DNA of 5,750 nucleotides, from positions 1-5,750 of the forward strand of contig JANYBR010000299.1 in NCBI GenBank assembly GCA_025360685.1. Direction: 5' to 3'. The DNA is from Pseudomonadota bacterium (lineage in GTDB: Bacteria > Pseudomonadota > Alphaproteobacteria > Micropepsales > Micropepsaceae). A program made the translations under genes and the position numbers. The notes below the pieces were generated by a model. The model saw nothing but the letters and a program-made list of their open reading frames with translations, did no database searches and was not told where the DNA came from. Of this stretch, positions 5,195 to 5,750 are shown in pieces; within the stretch, counting starts at the first letter, position 1; the number at the start of each line of letters is the position of its first letter.

Positions 5195-5750
5195 CTAACT
5201 GACCACCAAAAACCGGACCCCTGCGATATGCACAGCATCGGCTCTGCTTGCGCCAGGTTTACCGCTCTTGGAAACCAAAAGATCGTAGGGCTCAACACGC
5301 AGCGTGAACGGGCCTGATGAACTTGCGACAATCTGGGTGACGTCAAAGCGCTGGATCGATTTTGCCGAAGTCATTCCGAGCATCGCATTCGTGCCCATCC
5401 CCCTATGAGTGGCGCCGAAAATGTCGATCAGGCCAACCGGATCGCTCGAGCGATTTTCACCACTATCGAGATAGACCGCGAAGCCTGACGACGGTACCAG
5501 CCTGATGGAGATGCCCGACAGTTCGAGAATGACCCTTGCGCTAGGATCGTGCAATTCAGGCGCATTGAGCACGGTGGGCACTAGATTGGTCTGGGAAGCC
5601 TGCGGCCGCCGAGCGGACGCGGGCGAGACGATCTGGCGGCGTCCGGCGCTTCGCGGCGAAACGACGATCGGCCGGCTGTCAGCGAGAAGCTGGCGCTCAG
5701 CCGGCTGATGACGACTTGCCGTGGCTTTAAACGGGGGAGCCGCGCCGACC
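5195..5750 (-). CDS. tyrosinase/polyphenol oxidase family protein, C-terminal part (runs off right edge)
   Basis: On the minus strand the frame is open from base 5750 to a TAG at 5197-5195, giving 184 residues with no stop. The start must lie beyond the window. The GTG at 5581 is only an internal valine codon, since coding-like sequence continues upstream (GAAPPFKATASRHQPAERQL and a Ser/Arg/Pro/Ala-rich linker). The last roughly 115 residues look like a beta-rich domain: VILELSGISIRL, FAVYLD (5482-5465), DPVGLIDIFG, RFDVTQIV (around 5350-5327), TLRVEPYDLL and VHIAGVRFLVVS. This order resembles the C-terminal domain that follows the di-copper centre in bacterial tyrosinases and plant polyphenol oxidases, including a K/RFDV motif. 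The copper-binding histidines would be upstream and are not visible. The family call is from pattern memory; an unrelated beta-sandwich domain is possible. It is convergent with purH. Confidence 0.6.
   Translation of the reverse strand, partial: VGAAPPFKATASRHQPAERQLLADSRPIVVSPRSAGRRQIVSPASARRPQASQTNLVPTVLNAPELHDPSARVILELSGISIRLVPSSGFAVYLDSGENRSSDPVGLIDIFGATHRGMGTNAMLGMTSAKSIQRFDVTQIVASSSGPFTLRVEPYDLLVSKSGKPGASRADAVHIAGVRFLVVS

Noticed and set aside
5505..5708. 67-codon plus-strand frame opposite the tyrosinase-like gene
   Set aside because: It is antisense to the better supported open frame and has no recognisable features.

Overview
The window looks like ordinary, gene-dense, GC-rich bacterial chromosome, most likely from an alphaproteobacterium. 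The basis for that is the strong G/C bias at third codon positions, the style of the BioB and PurH proteins, and a palindromic repeat with the CCTTCGACAGGCTCAGG core, a type I associate with alphaproteobacterial genomes. The taxonomic call is an inference; there is no rRNA or other decisive marker.

Layout from left to right: (1) The first 113 bases hold the N-terminus of a major facilitator superfamily transporter on the minus strand, running off the left edge. (2) Divergent from it is a short type I pantothenate kinase (coaA-like, 202-936). (3) A minus-strand tRNA-Leu(CAA) gene (940-1024) lies tail to tail with coaA, with only three bases between them. (4) Divergent from the tRNA is a glutathione S-transferase family protein with a GTG start (1095-1715). 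(5) Biotin synthase bioB (1802-2779) follows on the same strand. (6) The gap after bioB carries a composite palindromic repeat (about 2814-2882). (7) Next are a 68-residue, two-helix membrane protein resembling DUF2905 (3007-3213) and the bifunctional purine enzyme purH (3250-4848), 36 bases apart and probably co-transcribed. (8) An apparently gene-free, partly AT-rich spacer (4849-5194) follows. (9) The right edge is the C-terminal part of a minus-strand gene, probably of the tyrosinase/polyphenol oxidase family; its frame stays open to the last base of the window.

The recognisable functions are housekeeping: CoA synthesis (coaA), biotin synthesis (bioB), purine synthesis (purH) and translation (tRNA-Leu). 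They do not form one pathway operon; bioB stands apart from other bio genes here, and purH from other pur genes. The two edge genes and the GST look like accessory or less constrained neighbours.

I found no convincing undescribed system. The points most worth a second look are the short CoaA with replaced residues in its feedback/pantetheine pocket, the coaA/tRNA convergence with no room for a terminator, the composite REP-like element with its spurious in-frame peptide, the small membrane protein before purH, and the two edge genes that a start-codon-to-stop ORF scan misses or truncates.
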